From NCBI GenBank assembly GCA_938003885.1, contig CALKWT010000219.1, positions 1 to 5,289 on the forward strand: 5,289 nucleotides of DNA, given 5' to 3'. The stretch is from an uncultured Balneolaceae bacterium. GTDB taxonomy: Bacteria; Bacteroidota; Rhodothermia; Balneolales; Balneolaceae. The translations under genes were made by a program, and so were the position numbers. This document shows, piece by piece, positions 5,022-5,289 of the stretch; the stretch's first letter is position 1; every line of letters begins with the position of its first letter. The notes under the pieces are model-generated. The model searched no databases, had not been told where the DNA came from, and saw only the letters and a program-made list of their open reading frames with translations.

Positions 5022-5289
5022 ATGAAAACTCCAAAAACTCTCATCCCACTGCTTCTGCTTTTTTCACTCCTCTGCACAGCGATCCCGGCCACTGCACAGT
5101 CCGGGGAGGCATCGACCGGCCAGACAGCCGCCGCTGATGAGCTCAGTCTTCTTACCGACACACCGGAAGAAGGGTTTCAGCTGGCCATCACTCTCGCCCG
5201 GAAGGGTGTGACCTCTACCCAGCCCAACCGCGACGTACTTTTTATGCTACGGGATGTCTATGCAAATGATCCGGATGCCCTGATTGCAA
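5022..5289 (+). CDS. Exported protein, 5' part only
   Basis: The frame is open from ATG at 5022 to the window edge (89 codons), starting 3 bases after the regulator's TAA, so the two are probably co-transcribed. The N-terminus is a signal peptide: MKTPKT, a hydrophobic run LIPLLLLFSLLCTAIP, then ATA-Q as a likely signal peptidase I cleavage site near residues 25-26. The cysteine at 18 lies inside the hydrophobic run and lacks a proper lipobox. The mature start is a flexible stretch rich in S, G, A and T, then LSLLTDTPEEGFQLAITLARKG and VLFMLRDVYANDPDALIA, which look helical. I do not recognise the family from this part. It is expected in the periplasm or outside the cell. Confidence 0.8.
   Translation, partial: MKTPKTLIPLLLLFSLLCTAIPATAQSGEASTGQTAAADELSLLTDTPEEGFQLAITLARKGVTSTQPNRDVLFMLRDVYANDPDALIA

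Noticed and set aside
5064..5078. Lipoprotein lipobox around C18 of the exported protein
   Set aside because: The residues before the cysteine are S-L-L, without the small residue needed at -1, and a better ATA-Q cleavage site follows.

Overview
The window (about 50% GC) reads as one end of a nitric-oxide / iron-sulfur stress locus from a bacterium. Several genes have no strong Shine-Dalgarno sequence and the main intergenic region is AT-rich. Together with the gene mix this suggests a Bacteroidota-like lineage, perhaps Balneolia/Rhodothermia, but that is an inference from style and not a proven assignment. No rRNA, tRNA, CRISPR array, insertion sequence or terminator was seen.

Layout. Two sets of genes diverge from an AT-rich gap at 3425-3583. 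Leftward (minus strand) runs a tightly packed series: a 7Fe ferredoxin (FdxA type), a DUF59/PaaD-like Fe-S assembly factor, a 12-helix NnrS-like membrane protein, a group III truncated haemoglobin, an unrecognised arginine- and cysteine-containing small ORF, a 67-aa conserved small protein, a DUF3565 putative metal-binding protein and a DUF488 protein. A possible further gene is cut by the left edge. Most junctions overlap by 1-4 bases (ATGA, GTGA, TGATG) or have short gaps, so one operon is likely. Rightward (plus strand) are a divergent RIC/YtfE-like hemerythrin protein, a SufR-like winged-helix regulator with a C-terminal cysteine cluster, and, 3 bases later, the start of a secreted protein cut by the right edge.

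How it may work together (inference). Truncated haemoglobins, NnrS and RIC proteins are all tied in other bacteria to nitric oxide or to NO-damaged iron centres. FdxA and DUF59 proteins belong to Fe-S electron transfer and assembly. A SufR-like regulator could sense Fe-S status and control the shared divergent promoter. The three small proteins at the distal end of the operon have no established role, and their place here makes them candidates for accessory parts of the same response.

Points most worth a look: the RIC-like protein lacks the usual Cys-Cys pair of its N-terminal domain and one expected iron-ligand histidine; the 92-codon ORF is coupled to the globin but has codon use unlike it; and the divergent promoter carries several short inverted repeats.
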